Translations under genes and position numbers: made by a program
DNA from: Croceibacterium aestuarii
GTDB lineage: Bacteria > Pseudomonadota > Alphaproteobacteria > Sphingomonadales > Sphingomonadaceae
Assembly: GCF_030657335.1 (NCBI RefSeq)
Contig: NZ_CP131039.1
Location: forward strand, 2,806,501 to 2,870,500
Length of the DNA: 64,000 nucleotides
Reading direction: 5' to 3'
In this document: one piece after another, positions 53,551 through 64,000 of the stretch
Position numbering within the stretch: the stretch's first letter is position 1
How the letters are laid out: each line of letters starts with the position of its first letter
The notes under the pieces: generated by a model
Database searches by the model: none
What the model was told of the DNA's origin: nothing
Seen by the model: only the letters and a program-made list of their open reading frames with translations

Positions 53551-55716
53551 ATGAACCGCGTCCGTCTCGTCATCTTCAACGCCGCGCTCGGCCCGCTCGA
53601 CTACCGCGTTCCCGAAGGGATGGCCGTCGAGCCGGGCAGCGTCGTCGTTGCACCGCTGGGGCCGAGGCAGGTCGTCGGCATTGTCTGGGAGGCGGAACGG
53701 CTACCGGCGAGCCCGGTTCCGGATTCCAAGCTGCGCCCGCTGGTCGACGTGCTGCCCGTACCACCGCTCAAGCCCGCGCTGCGGCGGCTGATCGAATGGA
53801 CTGCCGACTACTACTGCGCGCCGCTAGCCTCGGTCGCACGCATGGTGCTGGCGAGCGGCGGCGCGCTGCGCGGCCCCGCGACGATGACCGAGTACCGCCT
53901 GACCGGCGGCATGCCCGAGCGCATGACCCCGCAGCGCGAACACGCCATCGCCGCGCTCGAAGGCGAGCAGGCGACGATCCGCGAGCTTTCGGGCCTCGCC
54001 GGGGTCAGTGAAGGGGTGCTGCGCGGGCTGGTCAACCAGGGCGTGCTCGAACCGGTCGAGGTCGACTGCGACCGTCCCTACCCCCGTGCTCGCGCCGATT
54101 TCGCGGTGCCCGACCTGAGCGAAAGCCAGGCCGAGGCGGCGGCTATATTCGTCGCGGCGGTGGAACGCGGCGGCTTCGCGCCGTTCCTGCTCGACGGGGT
54201 CACGGGATCGGGCAAGACCGAGGTCTACTTCGAGGCCGTCGCCGCCGCCTTGGCGAAGGAAGCGCAGGTGCTCGTCCTGCTGCCCGAGATTGCGCTCACT
54301 GAGGCCTTCCTACGCCGCTTTGAGGATCGTTTCGGTGCCGCTCCGGTTGTCTGGCACAGCTCGCTCAAATCGACCGAACGTCGCCGCGCATGGAGGTCGA
54401 TTGCCGCGGGCGAGGCGCAAGTCGTGGTCGGCGCGCGCTCGGCGCTGTTCCTGCCCTACGCCAGGCTCGGCCTGGTCGTCGTAGACGAGGCGCACGAGGT
54501 CAGCTTCAAGCAGGACGACGGGGTGCGCTACAACGCCCGCGACGTGGCCGTGATGCGCGCCCGCTTCGAGCAGGTGCCGGTAATCCTGGCGAGCGCCACC
54601 CCGGCGCTCGAAAGCCTGCAGATGGCGGCGAGCGGGATCTACGAGCGCATCGAACTGGCCGACCGCTTCGGGGGGGCGCAACTGCCCGAGATCGCGGTGA
54701 TCGACCTGACCGAGGAGAAGCCCGATCGCGGCCGCTGGCTCGCGCCGCGGCTGGTCGAGGAAATGCGCGTCCGGCTTGAGCGCGGCGAGCAGTCCTTGCT
54801 GTTTCTCAATCGCCGCGGCTTCGCCCCGCTCACGCTGTGCCGCAACTGCGGCTTCCGCTTCAAATGCCCCAATTGCAGCGCCTGGCTGGTCGAGCACCGC
54901 CTGTCGAACCGCCTCGCCTGCCATCACTGCGGCCACGAGACCGCCCCGCCCGCGGCTTGTCCAGAATGCGGCGAGCCGGACTGCCTCGTCGCCTGCGGCC
55001 CGGGCGTCGAGCGCATCGCCGACGAGGTGGCCGAACTGCTGCCCGAAGCGCGCATTGCCGTTGTGACCTCCGATACGCTCAACTCTCCCGCCCGCGCGGC
55101 GGAATTCATTGCCGCGGCGGAAGGTGGCGCGATCGACGTCATCGTCGGCACGCAGCTGGTGACCAAGGGCTTCCACTTCCCCGAACTCACATTGGTTGGA
55201 GTGGTCGATGCCGATCTCGGGCTCGAGGGAGGCGACTTGCGCGCGGCCGAGCGGACCTACCAACAGGTCGCGCAGGTCGCTGGGCGCGCGGGCCGCGGGG
55301 CCAAGCCGGGCGAGGTCCTGATCCAGACCCGCCATCCCAAGGCCGCTGTCATCGCCGCCCTCGCCGCGGGCGACCGCGACGCCTTCTACGACGCCGAGGC
55401 CGAGGCGCGGCGCGATGCCGGCGCGCCGCCGTTCGGCCGCTGGGCCGCGATCATCGTCTCGAGTGAGGACGAAGCCGAAGCGCGCGAGGCGGCGAGCCGC
55501 ATCGGCGCGACCCGGCCCTCGCTCGACGACGTAATGATCCTCGGCCCCGCCCCCGCACCGATGGCGCTGCTGCGCGGTCGCTTTCGCTATCGTCTGCTGC
55601 TCAACGCGCGGCGCAGCGCGGAGGTGCAGCACGTCATCCGGCAATGGCTCGGTGGGCTGAAATTCCCGTCAGGCGTGCGCGTCGCCGTCGATATCGACCC
55701 TTACAGCTTCGTGTGA
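53551..55716 (+). CDS. priA: Primosomal protein N' (replication restart helicase PriA)
   Basis: 721 residues from ATG 53551 ([18 protein letters not shown]), with GGAGG 7 bases upstream. Walker [13 protein letters not shown] (~216), DEAH box VVVDEAHE, eight-Cys zinc region ([28 protein letters not shown]) at ~430-478, and the helicase motif QVAGRAGRG. Restarts stalled forks. The last 48 bases overlap the convergent protease gene. Confidence 0.95.
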   Translation: MNRVRLVIFNAALGPLDYRVPEGMAVEPGSVVVAPLGPRQVVGIVWEAERLPASPVPDSKLRPLVDVLPVPPLKPALRRLIEWTADYYCAPLASVARMVLASGGALRGPATMTEYRLTGGMPERMTPQREHAIAALEGEQATIRELSGLAGVSEGVLRGLVNQGVLEPVEVDCDRPYPRARADFAVPDLSESQAEAAAIFVAAVERGGFAPFLLDGVTGSGKTEVYFEAVAAALAKEAQVLVLLPEIALTEAFLRRFEDRFGAAPVVWHSSLKSTERRRAWRSIAAGEAQVVVGARSALFLPYARLGLVVVDEAHEVSFKQDDGVRYNARDVAVMRARFEQVPVILASATPALESLQMAASGIYERIELADRFGGAQLPEIAVIDLTEEKPDRGRWLAPRLVEEMRVRLERGEQSLLFLNRRGFAPLTLCRNCGFRFKCPNCSAWLVEHRLSNRLACHHCGHETAPPAACPECGEPDCLVACGPGVERIADEVAELLPEARIAVVTSDTLNSPARAAEFIAAAEGGAIDVIVGTQLVTKGFHFPELTLVGVVDADLGLEGGDLRAAERTYQQVAQVAGRAGRGAKPGEVLIQTRHPKAAVIAALAAGDRDAFYDAEAEARRDAGAPPFGRWAAIIVSSEDEAEAREAASRIGATRPSLDDVMILGPAPAPMALLRGRFRYRLLLNARRSAEVQHVIRQWLGGLKFPSGVRVAVDIDPYSFV

Positions 55717-56598
55717 GGCTTTGCGCCACTCGGGCGGGCGAATCTCGCCCCTCTGCACCGCGCGCCACAGAAGGTAGGAACCGAAGAGGGTCACGATGAC
55801 CACAGAGATCAAAGATGCCTCAAGCCCGAAATCGCCGCCGGTCAGAAGCTCGGGCCCGTCGCGCCGGGTCGAGATGAGGCCGATCGGGGTTCCAGTGCCC
55901 GAAACCGGAACGCTGAAGACCCAGGCCTGGGTGAAATTCCACGCCGCGTGCAGGCCGACGGCGAACCACAGGCGGCGGGTGATCAGGTAGGCCGCGCCGA
56001 GCAGGATGCCGGCCTCGAGGGCTATCGCCGCCGCGCCGGTGAGCGTGGCATCGGGGTTCGACAAATGGATCGCCCCGAACACCGCCGAAGACACCGCCAA
56101 AGCAACCCACGTGCCGCCCAGCCTCTCGAGCTGGCGCAGGAGAATGCCGCGAAACAGCACTTCTTCGTACACGCCGCTGATGACGCCGACGCCAGCCCAG
56201 AGCCAGAACTGGGTCTCGCCGAACGGGCGCAGGCCATGAAAAGTCATCGCCCCGAGCAGCCAGGCTGCCAGCGCTACGGCGCAGAACAGTAGAAACCCGG
56301 CAAACAGGCCGAGACCGAGCTCCTTGCCCGCACCGGGCAGAGTGAACTCCCTGTCCGCTCCGCCCTCGATCCAGCGTCGCCAGCCTTTCCACACCAGGAC
56401 GATGACTGCCGCCGTTATCAGCGCGCCAAGCAATATCATGGGCGGAGACAGGGGCCCCTCGCCCGCGAAGGCCGCTGCCTCGATCGGTGCGGCAATCAGG
56501 GTGAAGAGGATTGCGCCGAGCACGATCAGAACCAGCGGAAAGCGCAGGACGCGCAGGGCAATGTTCGGCTTCGAGGCCGCAACCGTGATACTCATCAT
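55669..56598 (-). CDS. CPBP (Abi/CAAX-like) intramembrane metalloprotease
   Basis: 309 residues, about seven to eight membrane helices. Catalytic motifs: YEEVLFRG (Glu145/146, Arg150), FGAIHLSNP and [14 protein letters not shown] proteases cut membrane-bound peptides or prenylated ends; a target is unknown. The 3' end overlaps priA in the antisense direction. Its start lies 9 bases beyond the stop of the next leftward gene upstream, so co-transcription with that gene and ada is likely. Confidence 0.88.
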   Translation of the reverse strand: MMSITVAASKPNIALRVLRFPLVLIVLGAILFTLIAAPIEAAAFAGEGPLSPPMILLGALITAAVIVLVWKGWRRWIEGGADREFTLPGAGKELGLGLFAGFLLFCAVALAAWLLGAMTFHGLRPFGETQFWLWAGVGVISGVYEEVLFRGILLRQLERLGGTWVALAVSSAVFGAIHLSNPDATLTGAAAIALEAGILLGAAYLITRRLWFAVGLHAAWNFTQAWVFSVPVSGTGTPIGLISTRRDGPELLTGGDFGLEASLISVVIVTLFGSYLLWRAVQRGEIRPPEWRKASHEAVRVDIDGDAHA

Positions 56599-56607
56599 GG
56601 CGGAGGT

Positions 56608-57369
56608 CTAGGCCGGGCGTCGGTCGCGGTAAAGCTCGCGCGCCTGCTCGGTCAGCGCGGTCATCGCTAGCCGCCACGGTCGCGGGCCCCAGCTGATCCG
56701 GGCGACCCCCGCATTCGCCAGCGCGGCGATTTCAACTGCGTCTGGCTTGATCACGTTCACCGGCAGGGGAGAGGCGGAACAAATTTCCGCAATCAGCTCG
56801 ATGTCGCTTACGCCGGGGATGAAAAAGCTGTGCGCTCCCGCTTCGGCATATGCTGCCGCACGCTCCATCGCTTCGGGCAGGAGCGAGCGATCGTTGGCGT
56901 TATCGCCTGCGATCATCTTGCGCAGGAACAGGTCGGTTCGGGCGTTCACCCACATCCCGCTCTGCACCACTGCCGCGACCCGCGTGGCCTGCTGGGCGAT
57001 CGGGTGCAGGCCAGGCCCCCCGACCTCCTGGTCCTCGAAGTTGCAGCCGACCGCACCGGTTTCAGCCAGGTACTGCGCGTGATCGGCGACGTGCGCGGCA
57101 TCGACTGCGAAGCCCCCTTCGAAATCCACGGTGAGCGGCAGGTCGACACGTTCGGCAATGCGCCGCGCGCAATCGAGGAACAGATTGAACGGGATCTGCT
57201 CGCCATCGGGAAAGCCGTTCGCTTCGGCCAACCCGTGGCTGCCGGTGGCGAGCGCCGTGGCGCCTGCCGCGGCGACCGCCCGGGCGCTGCCAACATCCCA
57301 GATATTGTACAACAGCAGCGGATTGCCCGGCTGGTGCAGTTCGGCGAAAATTTCCCGCTTGTCGTTCAT
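56608..57369 (-). CDS. Isocitrate lyase/PEP mutase-family protein
   Basis: 253 residues. Blocks: LLLYNIWDVGSARAVAAAG, LPLTVDFEGGFAVD (Asp/Glu metal residues), GCNFEDQEVGG and VNARTDLFLR. This is the subgroup of oxaloacetate decarboxylase/carboxyphosphonate-like proteins of unknown substrate; the KKCGH motif of isocitrate lyase is absent. Start overlaps the ada stop, suggesting one operon with ada. Confidence 0.87.
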   Translation of the reverse strand: MNDKREIFAELHQPGNPLLLYNIWDVGSARAVAAAGATALATGSHGLAEANGFPDGEQIPFNLFLDCARRIAERVDLPLTVDFEGGFAVDAAHVADHAQYLAETGAVGCNFEDQEVGGPGLHPIAQQATRVAAVVQSGMWVNARTDLFLRKMIAGDNANDRSLLPEAMERAAAYAEAGAHSFFIPGVSDIELIAEICSASPLPVNVIKPDAVEIAALANAGVARISWGPRPWRLAMTALTEQARELYRDRRPA

Positions 57370-58394
57370 CCCTGCTTCTTCTTCTCCCGCGCGAGGAGTT
57401 CGCGCTTGATGTGAAGGCCGTAGGCGTAACCGCCAAGCGTGCCGTCGTGAGCTATAACCCGGTGGCAGGGAATCAGCACGGCAATGTTGTTCGCCCCGTT
57501 TGCGCCGCCGACCGCGCGGCTAGCGCTGGGCTTGCCCAGTGCGGCGGCCAGTTCGCCGTAGCTGCGCGTTTCGCCCGCCGGAATACGGCGCAGTTCGTCC
57601 CATACCCGTTGCTGGAACGCGGTACCCTTGACGTCGAGCGGAATGTCGCCGTCGGTCCCGGGCCGCTCGACTGCAGCGACAACGCGTTCGAACAGCGCAC
57701 GGAAGGCCTCGCCCCCTTCGATCAGTTCGGCCTTGGGAAAGCGCTGCGCCAGGTCCTCGCGCCCCTCGTTGAACGACAGGCAGCACACGCCGAACTCGGT
57801 GGCCGCGACCAGCATCGGGCCGAGCGTGGTGTCGATGACATCGTAATGGATCGTGCGTCCCTTGCCTCCGTCCTTCCAGTCGCTCGCCGTCATGCCCAGC
57901 TTGTCCCTCATCGTATCGTAGAAGCGCGAAGCGCTTTCGAATCCTGCATCGTAGATTGCATCGGTTACCCGCTGCGCACCCGGCAGCACTTCGCGCGCCC
58001 GCTCCTCGCGCAGAGCGCGGGCATAGGCCGCCGGCGAAAGCCCCGTGGCACGGGTGAAGACGCGCTGGAAATGGGTCGCCGAATAGCCGGTCAGTTCGGC
58101 CAGTTCGTCCAGCGTCAGATTGCTTTCGCTGGCTTTGATCTCGTCGATCGCCGCGAGCACCGCCGCATCGTCGCGAGCGACCTCGTCGGGCCGGCATCGC
58201 TTGCAGGGGCGCAGGCCCGCGGCGCGCGCCTCGGACCCGTCGGCGAAGAACCGGACGTTGCCGCGCGCCGGATGCCGCGCGGCGCATGACGGGCGGCAGT
58301 AGATGCCAGTGGTCAGCACTCCCGTGACAAAGCGCCCGTCGAACCGGCGGTCGCGCCTCTGGACCGCCGCCCACGCAGATTGTTCGTCGATCAT
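57366..58394 (-). CDS. ada: Ada: methylphosphotriester/O6-methylguanine methyltransferase and regulator
   Basis: 342 residues. N-domain zinc site Cys33, Cys37, Cys64, Cys67 (YCRPSCAARHP, RPCKRC); Cys33 is the methyl acceptor that activates it. Then an AraC-type HTH (LDELAELTGYSATHFQRVF, YDAGFESASRFY), and a C-terminal alkyltransferase with IPCHRVI (Cys310). It repairs methylated DNA and turns on the adaptive response. Full bifunctional layout. Heads the ada/PEP-mutase-like/CPBP operon. Confidence 0.93.
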   Translation of the reverse strand: MIDEQSAWAAVQRRDRRFDGRFVTGVLTTGIYCRPSCAARHPARGNVRFFADGSEARAAGLRPCKRCRPDEVARDDAAVLAAIDEIKASESNLTLDELAELTGYSATHFQRVFTRATGLSPAAYARALREERAREVLPGAQRVTDAIYDAGFESASRFYDTMRDKLGMTASDWKDGGKGRTIHYDVIDTTLGPMLVAATEFGVCCLSFNEGREDLAQRFPKAELIEGGEAFRALFERVVAAVERPGTDGDIPLDVKGTAFQQRVWDELRRIPAGETRSYGELAAALGKPSASRAVGGANGANNIAVLIPCHRVIAHDGTLGGYAYGLHIKRELLAREKKKQG

Positions 58395-58496
58395 TGCACC
58401 GCTCCTTTAGCTTCCGCTGCCCGGCCTAGCGAATCCCTCGTGACCGCGCGTCCCGCGGCTTGCGTTCAAAACCGGGACGGGCCTAGAGCGCGACAC

Positions 58497-60062
58497 ATGC
58501 TCCGCCACCTGGCTGCCCTCGTCGCAATCGTTCTACTCGCCATCCCGGCGGCCTTGCAGGCCGACCCCGGCGATATCGACGCCGCCGCGCGCGGCGTGGT
58601 GCGAGTTGTCATCGTCGAGAATGCCGGCGAAGGCGACATCGCGCCCCTCGGCCACGGCAGCGGCTTCGCTGTGACGCCCGAATACATAGTCACCAATGCG
58701 CACGTCGTCGCCGAAGCCCGCAACGACCCGGACCTGTCGATCGGCATCGTCCCGTCCGATGGCGGCGAGGCGGTCTACGGCCGGCTGGTCTCGGTCAGCC
58801 CGCGCAACGATCTCGCGCTGATTGCGACGACGAAGGCGATGAACCTGCCCCCGCTGACGATCTCGGGCAATCCGCCGGCGGATGCGGGACAGGTCGTGTC
58901 GGTGGGCTACCCGATGAACGTGGATCGCGCGCAAGGCCTCAAGATCAGCGACCTGTTCCGCTCGCAGCCGCCGGTCAAGGCGACAGGCTCGCTCGCCGGG
59001 CACCGCCCGACCCGCGAATTCGACACCCTGTTGCACACCGCCCCGATCGCCCGCGGCAATTCGGGCGGCCCGCTGCTCGACCCGTGCGGCCGCGTGATCG
59101 GCGTCAACAGCTTCGGCGCCGAGAGCGGCGGCGCCGATGCCGAGTTCTACTTCGCCATTTCGACCCGCGAGCTGCTGCCGTTCCTGCGCGCAAACAACAT
59201 CACGCCGCAGATCAACAGCACGCCGTGCCGCAGCCTTGCCGATCTCGATGCCGCCGAGCGCGCGCGGGCCGCAGAGGAAGCGCGCCAGGCCCAGATCCGG
59301 GCACAAGCCGCAGAGGAAGCGATGATTCAGCGCCGCGAGGAAGCACGGCGAACCATCGATTTCGAGATCATGGACGAGCGTGACAACCGCATGGCGCTGG
59401 CCTTGCTGCTGGTCCTCGTGGCGATGAGTGCCGGCGGGTTCGCCTGGGTGCGCTACGAAGACGAGAACCGCCAGCAGATGAAGATCGCCGCCGGCATCGC
59501 TGCCTTCGCCCTGGCCGGGGCCCTCGCCGCATGGCTCGCCCGTCCGACTTTCTCCGAAGGCGACGACCGGCTGCAGGACTTGCTGCGCGAGGAAATGGCG
59601 GCGGAAGACACCGGCGCGATCGCCGCGCCCGGCCTCAAGCCCGGCAAGCTGACCTGCACGCTGCAACCGGCGCGCAGCCGGGTGACCGGGGCGGCCGCTC
59701 AGTCGGTGCCGATCGAATGGACCGCCCAGGGCTGCATCAACGGCCGCACCCAGTACGGCGCGGATGGCGGGGCCTGGTCGCGGGTCCTGGTGCCCAACGA
59801 CGAGGCCAGCGTGTCGGTCAACCGCTTCGATCCGGCGACCGGCGAATACCGGGTGGAACGGTACTTGCTCGGCCACGACGAAATGGCCAAGGCGCGCGCC
59901 GCCCGCAGCGATTACACGGCGCCCGCGTGCGGCGGGGGAAGCGACGCGGCGCGCGATCTTGGAGCCAGGCAGGCGGCCATACTCTCGCTGCTCCCGCCGC
60001 AGCCCAACGAACGGCTGGTGTATCAGTGCACCCAGGCGCAGGACGCCGCGCCCAAGGACTAG
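58497..60062 (+). CDS. Membrane-bound trypsin-like serine protease
   Basis: 521 residues from ATG 58497 (MLRHLAALVAIVLLA), a signal peptide. S1 protease triad: His69 (TNAHVV), Asp105 (NDLALI), Ser189 (RGNSGGPL). No PDZ domain follows; instead a charged Ala/Glu/Arg helix (~255-295), two transmembrane helices (~300-320, ~335-355), then a C-terminal domain of ~150 residues with Cys residues. DegP-like chemistry is expected in the periplasm, but the tail is unusual and unassigned. Immediately upstream of the ATP operon. Confidence 0.83.
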   Translation: MLRHLAALVAIVLLAIPAALQADPGDIDAAARGVVRVVIVENAGEGDIAPLGHGSGFAVTPEYIVTNAHVVAEARNDPDLSIGIVPSDGGEAVYGRLVSVSPRNDLALIATTKAMNLPPLTISGNPPADAGQVVSVGYPMNVDRAQGLKISDLFRSQPPVKATGSLAGHRPTREFDTLLHTAPIARGNSGGPLLDPCGRVIGVNSFGAESGGADAEFYFAISTRELLPFLRANNITPQINSTPCRSLADLDAAERARAAEEARQAQIRAQAAEEAMIQRREEARRTIDFEIMDERDNRMALALLLVLVAMSAGGFAWVRYEDENRQQMKIAAGIAAFALAGALAAWLARPTFSEGDDRLQDLLREEMAAEDTGAIAAPGLKPGKLTCTLQPARSRVTGAAAQSVPIEWTAQGCINGRTQYGADGGAWSRVLVPNDEASVSVNRFDPATGEYRVERYLLGHDEMAKARAARSDYTAPACGGGSDAARDLGARQAAILSLLPPQPNERLVYQCTQAQDAAPKD

Positions 60063-60203
60063 CGATAAGGGGCAGCGGAGTCGGGTTGCATCGCAGCATG
60101 CCCGGTGTTAGGGGCGCGCCAGCCTTGCCGGGGCCGCTGCTGCGCGCCCATCTGACGGCATGCTTAAAACCTGTTCCTTCGGACCCAAAGAGGACCTCTT
60201 CGC

Positions 60204-62295
<2,092 letters not shown>

Positions 62296-62323
62296 ACCTG
62301 ACGAGACGAACTAGGGAGCCGAA

Positions 62324-63196
62324 ATGGCCTCGCTGAAGGAACTCAAGGGTCGGATCAACTCGGTCAAGTCGACCCAGAAGATCACCAAGGCCAAGCAGAT
62401 GGTCGCGGCCGCGAAGCTGCGCCGGGCGCAGGCTGCGGCCGAAGCCGGACGGCCCTATGCCGAACGGTTGAACGCGGTGATGGCCTCGCTCGCCGGCAAG
62501 GTCGTCGGCCGCGACGGTGCGCCGAAACTGCTCGCCGGAACGGGCAGCGACAAGAAGCACCTGCTGGTCGTCGTCAACACCGACAAGGGCCTGTGCGGCG
62601 GTCTCAACTCGAACCTCGTCAAGGAAGCCAAGGTCCGCGCCCGCGAGCTGCTGGCCCAGGGCAAGGACGTCAGCTTCTATCTCGTCGGCAAGAAGGGCCG
62701 TGCGCCCATTCGCCGCGACTATCCGAACGCCATTGCGGCGGGCTATGACACCTCGACCGTTCGGACGCCGGGTTACGAGGAAGCCGAGGCAATCGCCGCC
62801 GAACTCGTCGCCATGTTCGATGCGGGCAAGTTCGATGTCGCGCATCTCGTCGCGCCGGTGTTCAAGTCGGCTCTGGCGCAGGACCCGGTCACCACCCAGC
62901 TCATCCCGGTTCCCGCCACCGAAGGCGGCAGCGCCGGCGGGGCGGCCGTCGAGTACGAGCCCGACGAGGAGGAAATCCTCGCCGAGCTGCTGCCGCGTTA
63001 CGTCAAGACCCAGCTGTTCACCGCGCTGCTCGAGCGCGAGGCGTCGGAACAGGGCGCCTCGATGACCGCTATGGATAACGCGACGCGCAACGCCGGCGAG
63101 CTCATCAACAAGCTGACCATCCAGTACAACCGCAGCCGCCAGGCCGCGATCACCACCGAACTGATCGAAATCATTGCTGGCGCGGAAGCGCTGTAG
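62324..63196 (+). CDS. atpG: ATP synthase F1 subunit gamma
   Basis: 290 residues. [20 protein letters not shown] at the start and the C-terminal signature [18 protein letters not shown] are the gamma family marks; GLCGGLN also present. Rotor shaft of F1. GGGAGCC precedes the ATG. A near-copy of its last 17 bases lies 35 bases later. Confidence 0.97.
   Translation: MASLKELKGRINSVKSTQKITKAKQMVAAAKLRRAQAAAEAGRPYAERLNAVMASLAGKVVGRDGAPKLLAGTGSDKKHLLVVVNTDKGLCGGLNSNLVKEAKVRARELLAQGKDVSFYLVGKKGRAPIRRDYPNAIAAGYDTSTVRTPGYEEAEAIAAELVAMFDAGKFDVAHLVAPVFKSALAQDPVTTQLIPVPATEGGSAGGAAVEYEPDEEEILAELLPRYVKTQLFTALLEREASEQGASMTAMDNATRNAGELINKLTIQYNRSRQAAITTELIEIIAGAEAL

Positions 63197-64000
<804 letters not shown>

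Noticed and set aside
60188-60200. AAGAGG-A-CCTCTT palindrome before atpH as an operator
   Set aside because: A one-base centre and overlap with the ribosome site make it more likely a chance arrangement.

Overview
The window is chromosomal DNA from a high-GC alphaproteobacterium, most likely Sphingomonadales and probably near Erythrobacteraceae/Sphingomonadaceae. This is inferred from the rpmF-plsX-fabH-ihfA-merR order, class I lysyl-tRNA synthetase, the atpH-A-G-D order, RcnB/DUF4142/DUF1003 household genes and a tannase/MoaF cluster. Genus cannot be fixed without a search. No stretch longer than about 300 bases lacks a gene.

Bases 1 to about 15.3 kb are the right part of a tailed prophage with a long flexible tail (siphovirus-like). 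Rightward genes run tape measure (cut by the window), tail-tip proteins, an inserted lipoprotein, a J-like tip protein, an SGNH-hydrolase tail fibre, and a lysis block (coiled-coil membrane protein, GH19-like endolysin, holin candidate, i-spanin, HhH-GPD glycosylase-like protein, Rz1-like peptide). Then comes an HNH homing endonuclease broken by one in-frame TGA. A leftward cassette of small genes follows, headed by a C5 cytosine methyltransferase whose recognition region is built of repeats. Start and stop codons overlap almost throughout; the exceptions mark inserted genes. No integrase, repressor, head or packaging genes are in view, so the left part lies outside. The right border is not resolved but lies before or near an intact tRNA-Pro(UGG).

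From 15.3 to 33.2 kb: DUF4142 lipoprotein; an OmpR-type response regulator with a one-base frameshift beside an intact sensor kinase; ettA; acylphosphatase; a LacI-family protein without a DNA-binding head; a ClC antiporter with a 12-proline tail; an RcnB-like protein; cytochrome b561; prolyl 4-hydroxylase; DUF1003 protein; lysyl-tRNA synthetase; and a MoaF-tandem/Tat-protein/tannase operon probably tied to plant phenolic use.

From 33.4 to 58.4 kb: DinG-like helicase and SixA-like phosphatase; the rpmF-plsX-fabH-ihfA-merR lipid/nucleoid operon; glyoxalase-II-like hydrolase; SnoaL-like and periplasmic methyltransferase-like proteins; a divergent S24 repressor and small Cro-like protein with two tandem operators between them, the most interesting regulatory structure here; FAH-family hydrolase, hydroxyacid dehydrogenase and cysS; L,D-transpeptidase; cobT; priA; CPBP protease; PEP-mutase-like protein and ada.

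From 58.5 kb to the end: a trypsin-like protease and the F1 ATP synthase operon (atpH, atpA, atpG, start of atpD).
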